Of a stretch of DNA of 8,311 bases, positions 6,693 to 8,311 are shown piece after piece. Source of the DNA: Planctomycetaceae bacterium (GTDB taxonomy: Bacteria; Planctomycetota; Planctomycetia; Planctomycetales; Planctomycetaceae); assembly GCA_027080405.1 (NCBI GenBank), contig JALWSL010000113.1, positions 1-8,311 of the forward strand, read 5' to 3'. How positions within the stretch are numbered: position 1 is the stretch's first letter; the number at the start of each line of letters is the position of its first letter. The translations under genes were made by a program, and so were the position numbers. Below the pieces are notes generated by a model. It did not search any database. It was not told the origin of the DNA and worked only from the letters and a program-made list of their open reading frames with translations.

Positions 6693-8225
6693 GTGAAATT
6701 TCCAGTCCGGCGCATCGCCTCCACTTACGATGTTCGCGGAATGCGAAAAGAACTGACTTCCTACGATAATGCAACAGTTGGCTCAGGAACAATTGTCAAC
6801 GAGGTGTTGCATGCGTACAATGATTTCAGTCAATTAACGACTGAATATCAGTCCCATTCGGGAGCAGTCAACGTGTCTACGACGCCGAAGGTACAGTATA
6901 GTTATGCGAATGGTTCGGACAACACGATCCGTCCCACAGCGATGACGTACCCCGATGGTCGCGAATTAAATTACAACTACGGCACAGCAAACGGCATTGA
7001 TGATGCCAGTAGTCGAGTCGCTTCTCTGATTGACAACGATGGCACCACACACTTGGTCGATTATTCCTACCTCGGACAAAACACGTTTGTGATCGCAGAC
7101 GATATCGAACCGGAAATTAAATGGACGCTCGCGGATTTGACAGGAACGAATGATCCCGACACCGGCGACATCTATTCCGGTTTCGACCGTTTCGGCAGAA
7201 TCAAAGATAATCGCTGGTACGATTACGGTAGTTCAACGGATGTAGATCGCCTCAAGTATGGCTACAACCGTGCTGGCAATCGCACGTATCGTGAAAATAC
7301 GGTAGCTAATACACAAGGAAAACATTTTGATGAACTTTATGGTAATGATTTGATTCAACGCTTGAAGGATCTTGAACGCGGAACGCTGAATGCCAACAAA
7401 GATGGAGTCACCGATAAATCGTTTGCAGAATGTTGGTCGCTCGATGAAACCGGTAATTGGAAAAAGTTCCTCGAAGATAACAATGGCAACGGCACATGGG
7501 ATTTGGATCAATCGAGAACATCAAACGATGTCAACGAAATTACCGACATCACCGAAACCGCAGGAGCAAGTTGGACAACCCCGGTCTACAATAAACCGGG
7601 GAACATGACGACGATGCCCCAACCTGCTGATCCAACAAGTTCCTACACCGCGACGTATGATGCGTGGAACCGATTAGTAAAAATTGCCGATGGTGCCAAT
7701 ACAGTCGCAGAGTACGAATACGACGGAACCAAACGCCGCACGATCCAAAAGAAATACGCCGCTGGCTCATTGGATGAAACCAGACACCTCTACTATTCCA
7801 AAGAGTGGCAAATTCTGGAAGAAAGAATCGATGCAGAAGCAAATCCCGAATCCCAACACATCTGGGGCATGCGCTATATTGATGATTGTATCCTACGAGA
7901 CCGCGACACGACAAACAACGGCACCCTCGATGAAAGACTCTACGCCCTTCAGGACGCCAACTGGAATGTGGACGCGTTGGTCAACAACAGTGGAACAGTC
8001 CAGGAAAGGTTTGCGTATTCTGCTTATGGGGCTCCGGAGTTCTTGAATGCAAGTTTTGTTCCACAAATTTCTTCAGCATCAAGCTGGAACACCCTCTACG
8101 CCGGCTACCGCTGGGATGATGTAACAGAACTCTTCCACGTAAGAAACCGCGCCTATCACACAGCACTAGGAACCTGGATCCAACGCCAGGGCAATCGCAT
8201 GAAATTATGCCGGGTTTGCCGTTAA
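6693..8225 (+). pseudogene. RHS-repeat core protein fragment, truncated at both ends
   Basis: RHS proteins are large secreted beta-cage proteins that usually carry a variable C-terminal toxin. The open frame gives 510 residues, starting at a GTG with no good ribosome site; ATG 6741 is an alternative. Homology appears to begin near codon 10 (STYDVRGM). RHS/YD repeats follow: YSYANGSDNT, FDRFGRIKDNRWYDYG, YGYNRAGNRTYRENT, YDAWNRLVKIADG and YEYDGTKRRT. The core-domain end is RYIDDCILRDRD, AYSAYGAPEF, LYAGYRWDDVTELFHVRNRA and LGTWIQR (492-498). After WIQR the family normally continues with D-P-hG-Y and a DP(S/T)G region. Here it reads QGNRMKLCRVCR and stops. Signal peptide, most repeats, the end of the core and any toxin are missing, and no immunity gene follows. 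The frame is open throughout, so truncation is probably recent or the fragment is tolerated. Confidence 0.8.
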
Positions 8226-8226
8226 A

Positions 8227-8236
8227 TATTGCAATA
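8227..8236. repeat. 10-bp palindrome after the RHS fragment
   Basis: TATTGCAATA is a perfect palindrome immediately after the stop codon of the RHS fragment, in AT-rich DNA. It is short enough to arise by chance. The rest of the window to 8311 shows no gene. Confidence 0.3.
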
Positions 8237-8311
8237 AATTTTTGAAACTCCAACTCGCTTTACGTCGTTTCAGCCTCATACTCAGCTTTTCGCTTCTGTC
8301 CCGTTTGACAA

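Noticed and set aside
6537..8214. 11-bp inverted repeat CCCGGCATAAT (6537-6547) and its complement (8204-8214) flanking the RHS fragment, considered as mobile-element ends
   Set aside because: A match of this length is expected several times by chance in 8 kb. Similarity does not extend beyond it, there is no transposase, and the right copy lies inside the open frame.
6693..8225. RHS toxin-immunity locus
   Set aside because: The toxin tip is missing, no immunity-sized gene follows within the window, and the core is truncated at both ends.

Overview
The window looks like part of a bacterial chromosome from the Planctomycetes (Gimesia/Rubinisphaera-like is a guess). The clues are gene content and style: a secreted protein and a secreted esterase of types I associate with that phylum, an RHS core of the planctomycete flavour, a membrane zinc-finger protein and an HD-GYP protein. 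Shine-Dalgarno sites are weak or absent and genes are loosely spaced. The assignment rests on family recognition from memory, not on a search.

Layout. 1-441 (+) is the 3' end of an M32 carboxypeptidase gene that begins outside the window. 577-1533 (+) encodes an exported protein of unknown function. 1818-2762 (+) encodes an exported alpha/beta-hydrolase (acetyl-xylan-esterase-like) with a complete catalytic triad. 3040-3789 (+) encodes a Crp/Fnr regulator and is followed by a likely intrinsic terminator. Next comes an exact CRP-type operator, TGTGA-N6-TCACA, at 3907-3922. Downstream of it, 3979-4428 (+) encodes a small membrane protein with an anti-sigma-type zinc motif on what should be the outer side of the membrane. 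4530-6218 (-) encodes a GAF/HD-GYP c-di-GMP phosphodiesterase, convergent with the zinc-finger gene. 6219-6692 has no convincing gene. 6693-8225 (+) is an RHS core fragment that has lost both its N-terminal part and the end of its core domain, and is best read as a pseudogene. The remaining bases to 8311 carry no gene I can support.

How it fits together. The most coherent segment is 3040-6218: a transcription regulator, a matching operator in front of a membrane zinc protein, and a second-messenger hydrolase. The first two may form a regulator-target pair, which can be tested from the operator. The link to the HD-GYP gene is only proximity. The upstream enzymes look like independent single-gene units, and the RHS fragment looks like debris from recombination. 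I see no tRNA, rRNA, CRISPR array, transposase gene or defence system.
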